Shown here: positions 1-14,008 of the stretch, one piece after another
How the letters are laid out: every line of letters begins with the position of its first letter
Position numbering within the stretch: the first letter of the stretch is position 1
Source of the DNA: Candidula unifasciata
Taxonomy: Eukaryota; Mollusca; Gastropoda; Stylommatophora; Geomitridae
Assembly (NCBI GenBank): GCA_905116865.2
Contig: CAJHNH020008532.1
Coordinates: forward strand, 531,001-595,000
Direction of reading: 5' to 3'
DNA: 64,000 nucleotides
Position numbers and translations under genes: made by a program
Notes under the pieces: model-generated
What the model was told of the DNA's origin: nothing
What the model saw: only the letters and a program-made list of their open reading frames with translations
Database searches by the model: none

Positions 1-13
1 TGCTGGCAAATCA

Positions 14-243
14 TCAAACGTACCACTCTTTTACATCTTTTTTCTTTCCTCTACCACAAGAGCCTGCCTCACTACCTGAACCTACGGCACCATTACCCAC
101 AGATTTTCTAGACTGCAACGAAGAGAAATTTTGAGTCTCATCCACTTTGTATGTTCCTTCATCTCGGCTGCGAAATTTCCACAAGGCAATACACAAAACG
201 ATAACAGCCACAAGGATGCTGCCTGTTATTCCTAGAATCAAAC
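14..243 (-). CDS. Nrx-1: neurexin last coding exon: transmembrane helix and cytoplasmic tail
   Basis: Codes for [20 protein letters not shown] (membrane helix), then a juxtamembrane [20 protein letters not shown] that matches the [20 protein letters not shown]-type 4.1-binding region of neurexins. A Gly/Ser-rich middle follows, then [11 protein letters not shown] and stop (TGA, 14-16). The C-terminus corresponds to the class II PDZ ligand EYYV of vertebrate neurexins that binds CASK and Mint. Acceptor TTTCTCTTGCAG. The 3' UTR lies outside the window. Confidence 0.96.
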
Positions 244-3200
244 CTGCAAGAGAAAAATTACAATTTATTAAACAAACTTAAGAAAACACAGAGAAGAGAA
301 ACACACAGAGAAGATGTTTATGTTTTTTCGACGGATCAACATCATAGCATAGGAGGGTAGCCTATAAGTGCTCTGTTCTACTTCTAACATAAGACTGAGT
401 CTGAAGAATCTCAGCTCAGTGCACAAACTCCATTGCACCAGCAAGGATCCTGAAATACTTTGGGTAGATTTTTAACTCCAAATTTTGCCCGTGCAGCGCT
501 GTTAGGCTACTCTTTTCGATTTCCAACCACCGAAGGATTTTTTTTAACGTTTGCAACACGATACACGGGCACCCAATCTTACTACCCAGAGATCCAGGGG
601 GAAATTACTAGAAGACCATATGAAAAAATCCAAGACTTCACCGGAATATATAGAAAATAGGAACATACAGATAAGAAGAACACACAGAGAAGAATAACAC
701 ACAGAGAAGGGGAACACACAGAGAAGAACGCACAAAAGAGAAACACACAGAGAAGAGAAACACACAGAGAAGAGGAACACACAGAGAAGAGGAACACACA
801 GAGAAGAGGAACGCACAAAAGAGAAACACACAGAGAAGAGGAACGCACAAAAGAGAAACACACAGAGAAGAAAAACACACAGAGAAGAGAAACACACAGA
901 GAAGAGGAACTCACAGAAAAGAGGAACACACAGGGAAGAGGAACACACAGAAAAGAGGAACACACAGAGAAGAGGAACACACAGAGAAGAGGAACACACA
1001 GGGAAGAAAAACACACAGAAAAGAGGAACACACAGGGAAGAGAAACAGACAGGAAAGAGGAACACACAGAGAAGAGGAACACACAGAGAAGAGGAACACA
1101 CAGAGAAGAGGAACACACAGAGAAGAGGAACACACAGGAAAGAGAAACACACACAAAAGAGGAACACACAGGGAAGAGAAATAGACAGGAAAGAGGAACA
1201 CACAGAGAAGAGGAACACACAGAGAAGAGAAACACACAAGGAAGAGGAACACACAGAGAAGAGGAACACACAGAGAAGAGGAACACACAGAGAAGAGGAA
1301 CACTCAGGGAAGAGAAACACACAGAAAAGTGGAACACACAGGGAAGAGGAACACACAGAGAAGAGGAACACACAGAGAAGAGGAACACACAGAGAAGAGG
1401 AACACACAGAGAAGAGGAACACACAGAGAAGAGAAACACACAAGGAAGAGAAACACACAAGGAAGAGAAACACATACAGAATAGAAAAATATGTACAAAA
1501 GAAACACTCAGAGAATAGAAACACATATACAAGAGAAACACTCAGAGAATAGAAACACATATATAAAAGAAACACTCAGAGAATAGAAACACATATACAA
1601 AAGAAACACTCAGAGAATAGAAACACATATACAAAAGAAACACTCAGAGAAGAGAAACACATATACAAAAGAAACACTCAGAGAAAAGAAAAACACTATA
1701 TACAAAAGAAACACTCAGAGAAGAGAAACACATATACAAAAGAAACACTCAGAGAAGAGAAACACATATACAAAAGAAACACTCAGAGAAGAGAAACACA
1801 TATACAAAAGAAACACTCAGAGAAGAGAAACACATATACAAAAGAAACAGAGAGAGAAGAGAAACACATATACAAAAGAAACACTCAGAGAAGAGAAACA
1901 CATATACAAAAGAAACACTCAGAGAAGAGAAACACATATACAAAAGAAACACTCAGAGAAGAGAAAACACATATACAAAAGAAACACTCAGAGAAGAGAA
2001 AAACATATACAAAAAAGAAACACTCAGAGAAGAGAAACACATATACAAAAGAAACACTCAGAGAAGAGAAACACATATACACAAAGAAACACTCAAGAAG
2101 AGAAACACATATACAAAAGAAACAGAGAGAGAAGAGAAACATATATACAAAAGAAACACTCAGAGAAGAGAAACACATATACAAAAGAAAACACTCAGAG
2201 AAGAGAAAACACATATACAAAAGAAAACACTCAGAGAAGAGAAACACATATACAAAAGAAACACTCAGAGAAGAGAAACACATATACAAAAGAAACAGAG
2301 AGAGAAGAGAAACACATATACAAAAGAAACACTCAGAGAAGAGAAACACATATACAAAAGAAACAGAGAGAGAAGAGAAACACATATACAAAAGAAACAC
2401 TCAGAGAGAAGAGAAAACACATATACAAAAGAAACAGAGAGAAAAGAGAAACACATATACAAAAGAAACACTCAGAGAAGAGAAACACATATACAAAAGA
2501 AACACTCAGAGAAGAGAAACACATATACAAAAGAAACACTCAGAGAAGAGAAACACATATACAAAAGAAACACTCAGAGAAGAGAAACACATATACAAAA
2601 GAAACAGAGAGAGAAGAGAAACACATATACAAAAGAAACACTCAGAGAAGAGAAACACATATACAAAAGAAACAGAGAGAGAAGAGAAACACATATACAA
2701 AAGAAAACACTCAGAGAAGAGAAACACATATACAAAAAGAAACACTCAGAGAAGAGAAACACATATACAAAAGAAACACTCAGAGAAGAGAAACACATAT
2801 ACAAAAGAAACACTCAGAGAAGAGAAACACATATACAAAAGAAACAGAGAGAGAAGAGAAACACATATACAAAAGAAACACTCAGAGAAGAGAAACACAT
2901 ATACAAAAGAAACAGAGAGAGAAGAGAAACACATATACAAAAGAAACACTCAGAGAAGAGAAACACATATACAAAAGAAACACTCAGAGAAGAGAAACAC
3001 ATATACAAAAGAAACACTCAGAGAAGAGAAACACATATACAAAAGAAAAACACTCAGAGAAGAGAAACACATATACAAAAGAAACACTCAGAGAAGAGAA
3101 ACACATATACAAAAGAAAACAGAGAGAGAAGAGAAAACACATATACAAAAGAAAACACTCAGAGAAGAGAAACACATATACAAAAGAAACACTCAGAGAA

Positions 3201-6200
3201 GAGAAACACATATACAAAAGAAACACTCAGAGAAGAGAAACAACATATACAAAAGAAACACTCAGAGAAGAGAAACACATATACAAAAGAAACACTCAGA
3301 GAAGAAGAAACACATATACAAAAGAAAAACACTCAGAGAAGAGAAACACATATACAAAAGAAACACTCAGAGAAGAGAAACACATATACAAAAGAAACAC
3401 TCAGAGAAGAGAAACACATATACAAAAAGAAACACTCAGAGAAGAGAAACACATATACAAAAGAAACACTCAGAGAAAGAGAAACACATATACAAAAGAA
3501 ACAGAGAGAGAAGAGAAACATATATACAAAAGAAACACTCAGAGAAGAGAAACACATATACAAAAGAAACACTCAGAGAAGAGAAACACATATACAAAAG
3601 AAACACTCAGAGAAGAGAAACACATATACAAAAGAAGACACTCAGAAAAGAGAAACACATATACAAAAGAAACAAGAGAGAGAAGAAAACACATATACAA
3701 AAGAAACACTCAGAGAAGAGAAACACATATACAAAAGAAACAGAGAGAGAAGAGAAACACATATACAAAAGAAACACTCAGAGAAGAGAGAAACACATAT
3801 ACAAAAGAAACACTCAGAGAAGAGAAACACATATACAAAAGAAACACTCAGAGAAGAGAAACACATATACAAAAAGAAACACTCAGAGAAGAGAAACACA
3901 TATACAAAAGAAACAGAGAGAGAAGAGAAACACATATACAAAAAAAAAACACTCAGAGAAGAGAAACACATATACAAAAGAAAACAGAGAGAGAAGAGAA
4001 ACACATATACAAAAGAAACACTCAGAGAAGAGAAACACATATACAAAAGAGAAACACTCAGAGAAGAGAAACACATATACAAAAGAAACACTCAGAGAAG
4101 AGAAACACATATACAAAAGAAAACAGAGAGAGAAGAGAAACATATATACAAAAAGAAACACTCAGAGAAGAGAAACACATATACAAAAAAGAAACACTCA
4201 GAGAAGAGAAACACATATACAAAAGAAACACTCAGAGAAGAGAAAACACATATACAAAAGAAACACTCAGAGAAGAGAAACACATATACAAAAGAAACAG
4301 AGAGAGAAGAGAAACACATATACAAAAGAAACACTCAGAGAAGAGAAAACACATATACAAAAGAAACAGAGAGAGAAGAGAAACACATATACAAAAGAAA
4401 CACTCAGAGAAGAGAAACACATATACAAAAGAAACACTCAGAGAAGAGAAACACATATACAAAAGAAACACTCAGAGAAGAGAGAAACACATATACAAAA
4501 GAAACACTCAGAGAAGAGAAAAACATATACAAAAGAAACAGAGAGAGAAGAGAAACACATATACAAAAGAAACACTCAGAGAAGAGAAACACATATACAA
4601 AAGAAACAGAGAGAGAAGAGAAACACATATACAAAAAGAAACACTCAGAGAAAGAGAAACACATATACAAAAGAAACACTCAGAGAAGAGAAACACATAT
4701 ACAAAAGAAACACTCAGAGAAGAGAAAACACATATACAAAAAGAAACACTCAGAGAAGAGAAACACATATACAAAAGAAACACTCAGAGAAGAGAAACAC
4801 ATATACAAAAGAAACACTCAGAGAAGAGAAACACATATACAAAAGAAACACTCAGAGAAGAGAAACACATATATACAAAAGAAACACTCAGAGAAGAGAA
4901 ACACATATACAAAAGAAACACTCAGAGAAGAGAAACACATATACAAAAGAAACACTCAGAGAAGAGAAACACATATACAAAAGAAACAGAGAGAGAAGAG
5001 AAACACATATACAAAAGAAACACTCAGAGAAGAGAAACACATATACAAAAGAAACACTCAGAGAAGAGAAAACACATATACAAAAGAAACACTCAGAGAA
5101 GAGAAAACACATATACAAAAGAAACACTCAGAGAAGAGAAACAGAGAAACACATATACAAAAGAAACACAGAGAGAGAAGAGAAACACATATACAAAAGA
5201 AAACACTCAGAGAGAAGAGAAACACATATACAAAAAGAAACACTCAGAGAAGAGAAACACATATACAAAAGAAACACTCAGAGAAGAGAAAACACATATA
5301 CAAAAGAAACACTCAGAGAAGAGAAACACATATACAAAAGAAACACTCAGAGAAGAGAAACACACATATACAAAAGAAACACTCAGAGAGAAGAGAAAAA
5401 CACATATACAAAAGAAACAGAGAGAGAAGAGAAACACATATACAAAAGAAACAGAGAGAGAAGAGAAACACATATACAAAAGAAACAACACAGAGAAGAG
5501 AGAAACACATATACAAAAGAAACACTCAGAGAAGAGAAACACATATACAAAAGAAACACTCAGAGAAGAGAAACACATATACAAAAGAAACACTCAGAGA
5601 AGAGAAACACATATACAAAAGAAACAGAGAGAGAAGAGAAACACATATACAAAAGAAACACTCAGAGAAGAGAAACACATATACAAAAGAAACAGAGAGA
5701 GAAGAGAAACACATATACAAAAGAAACACTCAGAGAAGAGAAACACATATACAAAAGAAACACTCAGAGAAGAGAAACACATATACAAAAGAAACACTCA
5801 GAGAAGAGAAACACATATACAAAAGAAACACTCAGAGAAGAGAAACACATATACAAAAGAAACAGAGAGAGAAGAGAAACACATATACAAAAGAAACAGA
5901 GAGAGAAGAGAAACACATATACAAAAGAAACACTCAGAGAAGAGAAACACATATACAAAAGAAACACTCAGAGAAGAGAAACACATATACAAAAGAAACA
6001 CTCAGAGAAGAGAAACACATATACAAAAGAAACACTCAGAGAAGAGAAACACATATACAAAAGAAACAGAGAGAGAAGAGAAACACATATACAAAAGAAA
6101 CACTCAGAGAAGAGAAACACATATACAAAAGAAACACTCAGAGAAGAGAAACACATATACAAAAGAAACACTCAGAGAAGAGAAACACATATACAAAAGA

Positions 6201-9200
6201 AACACTCAGAGAAGAGAAACACATATACAAAAGAAACACTCAGAGAAGAGAAACACATATACAAAAGAAACAGAGAGAGAAGAGGAAGTAGAAATGCATA
6301 TTCCTATTTGGGTTTCTGGGCCCCATTGTGTGTGTGTGTGTGTGTGTGGGGGGGGGGGGACATTTCCTCCCTAAAAAGCATGTCGTAAGAGTCAACTAAT
6401 TAGAGGTTTGCTCTAAAGTCAGAGTGTATCTTGCCCCGTGTGGTTTCCGGGGTCCTTCTGTGGTGAAAAACAAGAACAGACCCACTGCTTCCCCAACAAA
6501 CATGTCATAGGAGTTGATCAATAGGGAGCTTCCTTTGAAGATGAAGTGCGTCTGCCTGAGTGGCAAGGAACAACCAAGTGCACACAAATAAACCAGTAAA
6601 ATGGATGTACATGCAAAACTCAGGCCCTGGCACAAAGCCAAAGTACAAACTGCTGAACAACCAGAACTTTCCACCAAAGCTTACTGCCAATGAAAGAAGA
6701 AGAAAAATAATGCATTTGCTTGAAAAGCAGGGATCCAACAGTCTGCTTACAAATAAGCCAGATATGTACAACAGATGTGAACGCACAGCTCAAGTTCTGG
6801 GACTAGACTAAATTCCAAAAGTGGACGAACAGTCTAAACTTTCAGCCAGAGTTTAAAGCTGGTGAAAGTGAAGAAGAAAACAAAAATCTTCTTCTTTCAT
6901 TTGCTTGAAATAAATTATCTATCTGTGCAATGTTGTCTCTAGTATGAACTTCACTGTCTTTTGCAATTCACTCAGCGATCCGTAAAGTTGAAAAACAAAC
7001 AAAAAATTCTGACAAATCTCGGTGAAAACTTTCTGTGTACATAAATCTGATCTTACCTAAATTGATGCCAGTTTGCCCACTTCCTTTTCCCTTGCCTGCT
7101 GCCTGGTCTGGCTCCTCTGTGCTGACCTCAATGCCATCATCATCATCATCATGGATTTTGTGCTGACTGCTGTAGATTTTCTCCTTGTTATCCTTTATTA
7201 AATGGCTATCTTCATCAACTGCATCTCCACCATTCTTTTGGGAAACAGATGCAGATAAATCTGGCATCTGGCGAAGTTTTGATGATGCATCACAATCGGG
7301 GCCAGAACATTTGTGTGATTGTCTGAAAAAATGTACAGAATTGGTTTTATAAATATAAACCTTGCACCCTGTTGATCACGGTATGGAGACATCACACATT
7401 CATCTGCATTCAGAATCACTGTGTGTAAGACTGCATGAATTCAGAATTGAATGGAAATCTATCAAGAAAAGAGGTGTGAGAAAAAGAGCATGATTTGCAT
7501 ACAACCAGTGAGTTTACTGTTTCAATCAAACAAGCTCTGTATCCACAATGTTTACTGTTTCAATCAAAGATGCCCTATATCCATAGTTTACTGTTTCAAT
7601 CAAACAAGCCGGCCCTGTATCCCCAATGTTTACTGTTTCAATCAAAGATGCCCTGTATCCCCAATGTTTACTGTTTCAATCAAACAAGCCGGCCCTGAAT
7701 CCCCAATGTTTACTGTTTCAATCAAAGATGCCCTGTATCCCCAATGTTTACTGTTTCAATCAAACAAGCTGGCCCTGTATCTACAATGAGGGTGGCTTCA
7801 GTAGATTTCAAACACTTTATATTTCTCAAGGTGTACAAGTTGAACAGTGAATATTTTAGCTCTAAACGTAACAAAAATGGATACACTTTGAAAATGAGTA
7901 ACAGAAATGGACACAATGCTAACTTCAAACAGGATTAAGAAAAAAAAAGTTTAAAAAAAAGTAAAGATCCCTTTTCACGCCTTAGGCCCATCATGCATAT
8001 GGGAAGAGCACCCATATTTTTACAGACCAATCGGCACTAGGTGGGTAATGTGGTCCAGCATTACGCCAGTCATCTTTACTTCCCCAGGATATACATTCTG
8101 GTATCCCAGGATTAAAAAGTTGACAGCAAACTTTGTGACCTACAGAAAATGGCAGGTATGTGTGTGTGTGTATGTTTACATGCATGTGTGTGAGAGAGGA
8201 ATACGTGTCAGTCCCACCTGTCTCTGCCCTGTCCATCACAGGGAAGTCTGCACTGTTAGGTGAGATCAGAGGAAGACCAGCCACCCGCCTCTGCCCTGTC
8301 CATCACAGGGATGTCTGCACTGTTAGGTGAGATCAGAGGAAGACCAGCCACCCGCAGACGTAATGTAACTGTGGGTAATTCTTCTCACGTAGGACTGTAG
8401 GTTATCCATGGCTGCTGAAGCCGTTATATCAGCCAAAGGTATAAGTTCCTCCAGGTTGAACAGGGTATGTGGCATCTGCTTTCACGGTCTACCCTTCATA
8501 CTGAGATTTTGTCATCTGAGGATGGTATGGTAAACCTTCAGGTACCAGAACAGAGGGGAAAAGGCAATCGATCGATAGATGTGACTGTTTCAGTGAGCCG
8601 TCTGATAGTTAAATACATTTTCAGGTAGACTGGTAAAGATACAGGAGGACAAGCAAGAAGGCTAAGAGGCAGGCAGAGGCGTATCACACTCAAATACATG
8701 CTTACTTAGTAGCTACTGTTGTGGTTGTCGTTGTTGGTTGAGTGGTGGTAGTTTTGATGATGACGACAGCAGTGATAATCTCATCAGTTCCTGAGATGAC
8801 TGCCGTACAATCCTCTTCATCATCCAGCTGACATCCTGACCCCACGCCTGCAAAGATGATATCATCCGTGACCCCCTCCTTGACTCCTGGATCCTAGAGA
8901 CAGTCAGAACACAATGATTCATTTTTGCCCTATTCTAGGCATATAAAATAATAGAACCATCGAAATGAGGCTGGATATCCTTGACTCTTTGAGTCCCAGG
9001 GGGTTTAGCATCACAGGCCCAGGGAGTAGTAAAGAAAGTAATAAAATCAGCGCATCATGCGTTCATTGGGCTTCTAGGTAGAAACCTATGAACGTATGAT
9101 GCGTTCCTTGGGACTCAAAGAGTTAAAACTGGTCAGAAAAACCCAAATGTGCAACTGTTGAATTCTAAACCTGTGACAGTTCAATGGAGGGTGACTGCAG

Positions 9201-12200
9201 AAACCATTACTGAGGTCTGTATTAATGAAACAAGGAATATTTCATCACTATTGTCTAATGCCACATTGCTAAGTGTACAGAAAAGGGGTAATGACATTAC
9301 ATAGGAACATTCTAGATCATAGAAACAACGTAAAACACAGAAAGATTAGGATGATGGTAATTGAAAAACATTACAACGCAGAGAAACCTGATTAATTAAA
9401 GATTATAATGATAAGGAAGATTGACTGCCAATGTCTGCTTCAGATAAAGAAGACTGATTGCCAATGTCTGCTCCAGATAGGAAAGATTGATCGCCAATGT
9501 CTGCTCCAGATAAGGAAAATTGACTGCAAATGTCTGCTCCAGATAAGGAAGATTGATTGCCAATGTCTGCTCCAGATAAGGAAAGATTGATTGCCAATGT
9601 CTGCTCCTGATAAGGAAGATTGATTGACAATGCCTGCACCAGATAAGGAAGATTGATTGCCAATGTCTGCTTGAGATAAGGAAGATTGATTGCCAATGTC
9701 TGCTCCAGATTAGGTTCATGAGGAGGAATAAGATGCATGATTCCTAGACCATCAGACTGCAGTGAATGTAACATCACTCAACACTGAAAATAGGCAGGAT
9801 GGTCATACAGTCAGATTGCATTTGTTACTATCAGAAGTGGGCTAGCTGTTAAAGATTGTTATGGAATGCTTATGGGAACATCTTGAGCTATGAAGTTACT
9901 CTCAACTCATATGACCTGTGACACCACTGAATGGACTGAATCTGGACACTTACAACCAGAGGTTGGTGCTTCTATTACTCAACAATATTGATTTGTCTAA
10001 GGTGAAAATAAATGTCACTTTCACTGACCCCTTCTGTAGACTGCATCTCATCAATAACTTCATCTGCTGGCAAGTCTTTAAACCTGGAATGGAATGAAAT
10101 TAACACAAAAGATAAACTGGTGTTTTATAAAATAATCAAAGCAAAGTAATTAGTTTCAAGAATTTTACTGAACTGTTTGTGAACTAATCGCCATTTAAAT
10201 GGCGCTTGAATTTATCCTGATCAGACTATTGACCCTATACTGGCACTTCATAGAGACATTCTAATTTTGTTCGTTTGCTGGAAAAGCCTAATTTGTATGA
10301 GCTGTTTTGAAAAACTAGGATTAGCGATAGGAAGTCCTATCATTTTCTGAAGTCTGCATGGTGTTTGCATCACTTTCTGATTTAAAAAAAATATATTTAG
10401 ATGCAATAAAATTTTGACGTGATTTTTTCTATATCAAATGATAAAGAAAAATGTCTAGAACTGTTCATACTGCTCTGTCGTTGTTGAATCTCATCCAGAT
10501 AGTGACAATAGTCTCGATATTAGGATTGATTATGCATGTGTCAAACCTGAGTTGATAAATAGGTTTTGGATGAAGACTGAATTAAATGTTTCAACTGGAT
10601 CATCTGTTTCGATTAATTGTTTTCCCAGATTTCAGTTGTTGTAAAATCTGACATGTCATACAAAAATGGTCATAACATCCAAAGTATTTAAAATTATTGT
10701 TTCAAATAAAGACTGGCTGATACATAAATGAACAGAAAAGGCATGTGAATTCTTAGAAATGGAAAAAGCCGTGTAGCTGAACAAGTAAAAAAAAAAAGAA
10801 GGTAAGCTACAATTTTTTGCATAAATAATCTTTATATGTGTCTAACATCCTTGAACGTTGTGTGATTTTAATAACATCTTGTTTTAATGTGATTTTATTA
10901 ACATCTTGTTGTAATACTGACACTTTTATTCTGCACTTATTTATCTTTAATTTGATCCATTTTGTGTCTCTATGCAACCAATACTTTTTCTTCAGGAAGG
11001 TTTTAGATTTGTCATGTTGCAACAACAACAAAAACCGCTCAAAATTAATGCTGTCCAAACTCCAGAAAAAATGTGGTCCTGAAAAAGTTAATACAGTGTA
11101 AACCTGATAAGGAGAAATCAGCAAAGATCCTAGAAGTAGTTCATATAAAACATTTCACTTATCCAGATAAAAGTTTCAGCATATGGTAATGCATTTAGAA
11201 TGTACAATAAAATAATTAATAAACACTGAATATGACATCGATGACATATAAAATATGTAAATCACCAACAATGTTAATGTACAAAGTTGGCACAAATATC
11301 TAGAAAATAATAAAACTTTTGCACTTAATTTTACTATTCCTGAAAGCATTAATTTTATAATGTTGAACTGCTTTGCTATTTTCCATTTTCTTCTTGTCAC
11401 TATTTTCCACTTCTTGCAATAGCTCAATCTTTCTTTTCAAAGTTATGAATTTTAACTTTCCAGCCATTTTAGAGAAGAAATACTCAAATTTTAACAACAC
11501 CGATGAAGCGAGCAATCTGAAAATAGCCAAAATGTTGTACACAAATTTGAAAAAAGTTTGTCTTTAGCAGACTGAATTATATAGTCAGGACACGTTTGAT
11601 TGTTTGGCATATCCAAAAATTTATAATGAAAAGATTCCACTTAACCAGACATTTTCTTTTCTTTACAAAGATGAGGAAGAAATATTGCTGGTTATAAACA
11701 AACTGCAGTGGGCCAGAACAGCCATGACTTAGGAGGTGGAAGGTTTGAATCCTAGTGTGGTTATCTTTCAGTTTCTATATTGTCTGGTGTCCTCTGATCT
11801 CTACTTATCTCCTCCACATATAATAATGCTAATCATTACCTGCACAACTAGTGAACACAGTTATGAATTTAATTTTTTTGGTTTAAACTACGTTAAAATG
11901 ACTACAAACAGGGATTCTGAAGCCAAACTCCACTCACCTGGATGGCATCACGTGGACATTCAATGAAACGCTGCCCTCAGACTGGATCTTTTTATCTTTT
12001 CTCTTGGCCAGCTCAAGCAGGTGGATGCCATTAAATACTAAACCTGGACAGGAAATAGGTTTGGCAGTACAACCAATCAGTGCACACGATAAAGTACTAC
12101 AGCACACATATGGTTTAATTCTGATGCCTTATGTATGTGATGTTCCAATGCCCTATGTATGTGATATTCCAATGCCCTATACATGCAGTTTTTTATTCTA

Positions 12201-13919
12201 ATACACTAGATATGTGTTATAGAATAACAGTCTATGTGGATGAGAGAGACTTAAACACACAGTAATTAAATACAAGCATAGCATTTATACCGGAACAACG
12301 AGGAAAACTGGCTCATAAACAGCATCCTGTCCTGAAAGGTACGGTATTTTGGCTACATCAAGTGTCATGGTGGTCTGGAACAAATGGTAATGGAGGGTGC
12401 AGTTACCATAATTTTGTTGTTTTAATTGAACTGTTCTTAATTCATATATTCTTCATCTTTGTCCGATATTCTTTTTTTTCTTGCTGGATATATATGTCCA
12501 GTTCTAGTTACAGCCAAACTGTAATACTGCACTTTAGTGCTAGTGCATCTGAATTCTTTCTCTGCATTCACTGTCCAGGCTTACTTTCCTGGATGTATTG
12601 TTTATCTTATCAGATTTTCTGTGTTTGGTAACATCTAAGAGACCCACCTGAGATGATTCCCTCAAAATGATCAACAATGCTTCCATTGACTTTTCTGCCT
12701 CCTATTTTGACTGAAGCTTGGTTGTTGAATATATGGCTCTGGTGACCTGTAAAATGTGGAAAACAAGTGTAACAAAACATACGTACTGTATAAGTGCTTA
12801 CTTATGGTTGTTGGCAATGTTATACGTGGTTGGTTTCTTCTTCTTGTTGTTTATCGGCCGACAACTCTGGTGAAAAGTTCTGGTTGTTCATCCACCTCCA
12901 AACTTGATCCTGTTCCAGAGCCTGAGTGTAGCCTGCACATCAGTTTTACAGATCTCTGACTTGTTTGACTCTTGGTTCCTTGCCTCTCAGGCAGATGCAC
13001 TCTGACTTTGAATGGCGCCCCCTAGTTGACTCCTATGACATGCTTGATGGGAAGGCAGTGGGTCTGTTCTTGTTTTCCCCACAGCGGGGACCCAGAAACC
13101 CCACAGGGAATTTGATTTGTTTACTATTGCAAAGTTTATATTTTAACGCGGGAGCCGCCGTGGTATAATGGCTACACACTTGCCTGCGAATCTGAAGGTC
13201 ATGGGTTCAAATCCAAAAAGAAGCGAAATTTTTTTGCCATAAAAATTCTTGGCTCCTAGGTTTGTCTGGCCTTAAATGGGTAGCAGGTAAAGTCCTGGAA
13301 AGCAAAGGTAGCCAACATGATGCTGACCACATCACCCACTGAGTGCCAATCGATCTATAAAATATAGGTCTAGTTCTATATGCCTAAACTGCTTGAATGT
13401 GTGGAAGTGGGTCCTTTACTTTACTTTTATATTTCCATGAGTGGGTACTTCAATGGATTTCCTGTGTGGGTTATAGGGCTCCATTTTGGGTGGATAAAAA
13501 TAGAACAGAGTCATTGCCCCTTAACCAACATGTCATAAAAGATGACTAATTAAGGATTTGCTAAATCAAACTTGTTGGCCCAAAATGTGCAGATATCACA
13601 GCCTAGCTGTAAACTAAAACTGAGCATGGACACTACTCTTTTAACTCTTTGAGTCCCAGGGGGTTTAGCATCAGAGGCTCAAGGGGTAGTCAAAAAAGAT
13701 GTGAAATTGGCGCATCTTGCATTCACTGGGCTTCTAGTTACGAACCTATGAACGCATGATACATTCCTTGGGACTCAAAGAGTTAAAGATGAAGAATAGG
13801 AAGATAACATTAATGGACTGTCATAGAAGTGGGCAAGCACACAGAATGAGATCAAAAAAAAATTTTTAACGATTAAAGATGAAAGAATTGACTTCACTGC
13901 ACCTGGTTTTATCTCACGT

Positions 13920-14008
<89 letters not shown>

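Noticed and set aside
544..6171. Many minus-strand open frames of 60-343 aa rich in Leu, Phe, Cys and Ser
   Set aside because: They are translations of the 17/34-bp array, with different frames open over the same bases. Intronic.
8713..8922. Minus-strand 69-aa frame [12 protein letters not shown]...
   Set aside because: Shadow of the neurexin stalk exon, which is read in another frame with proper splice sites and phases.
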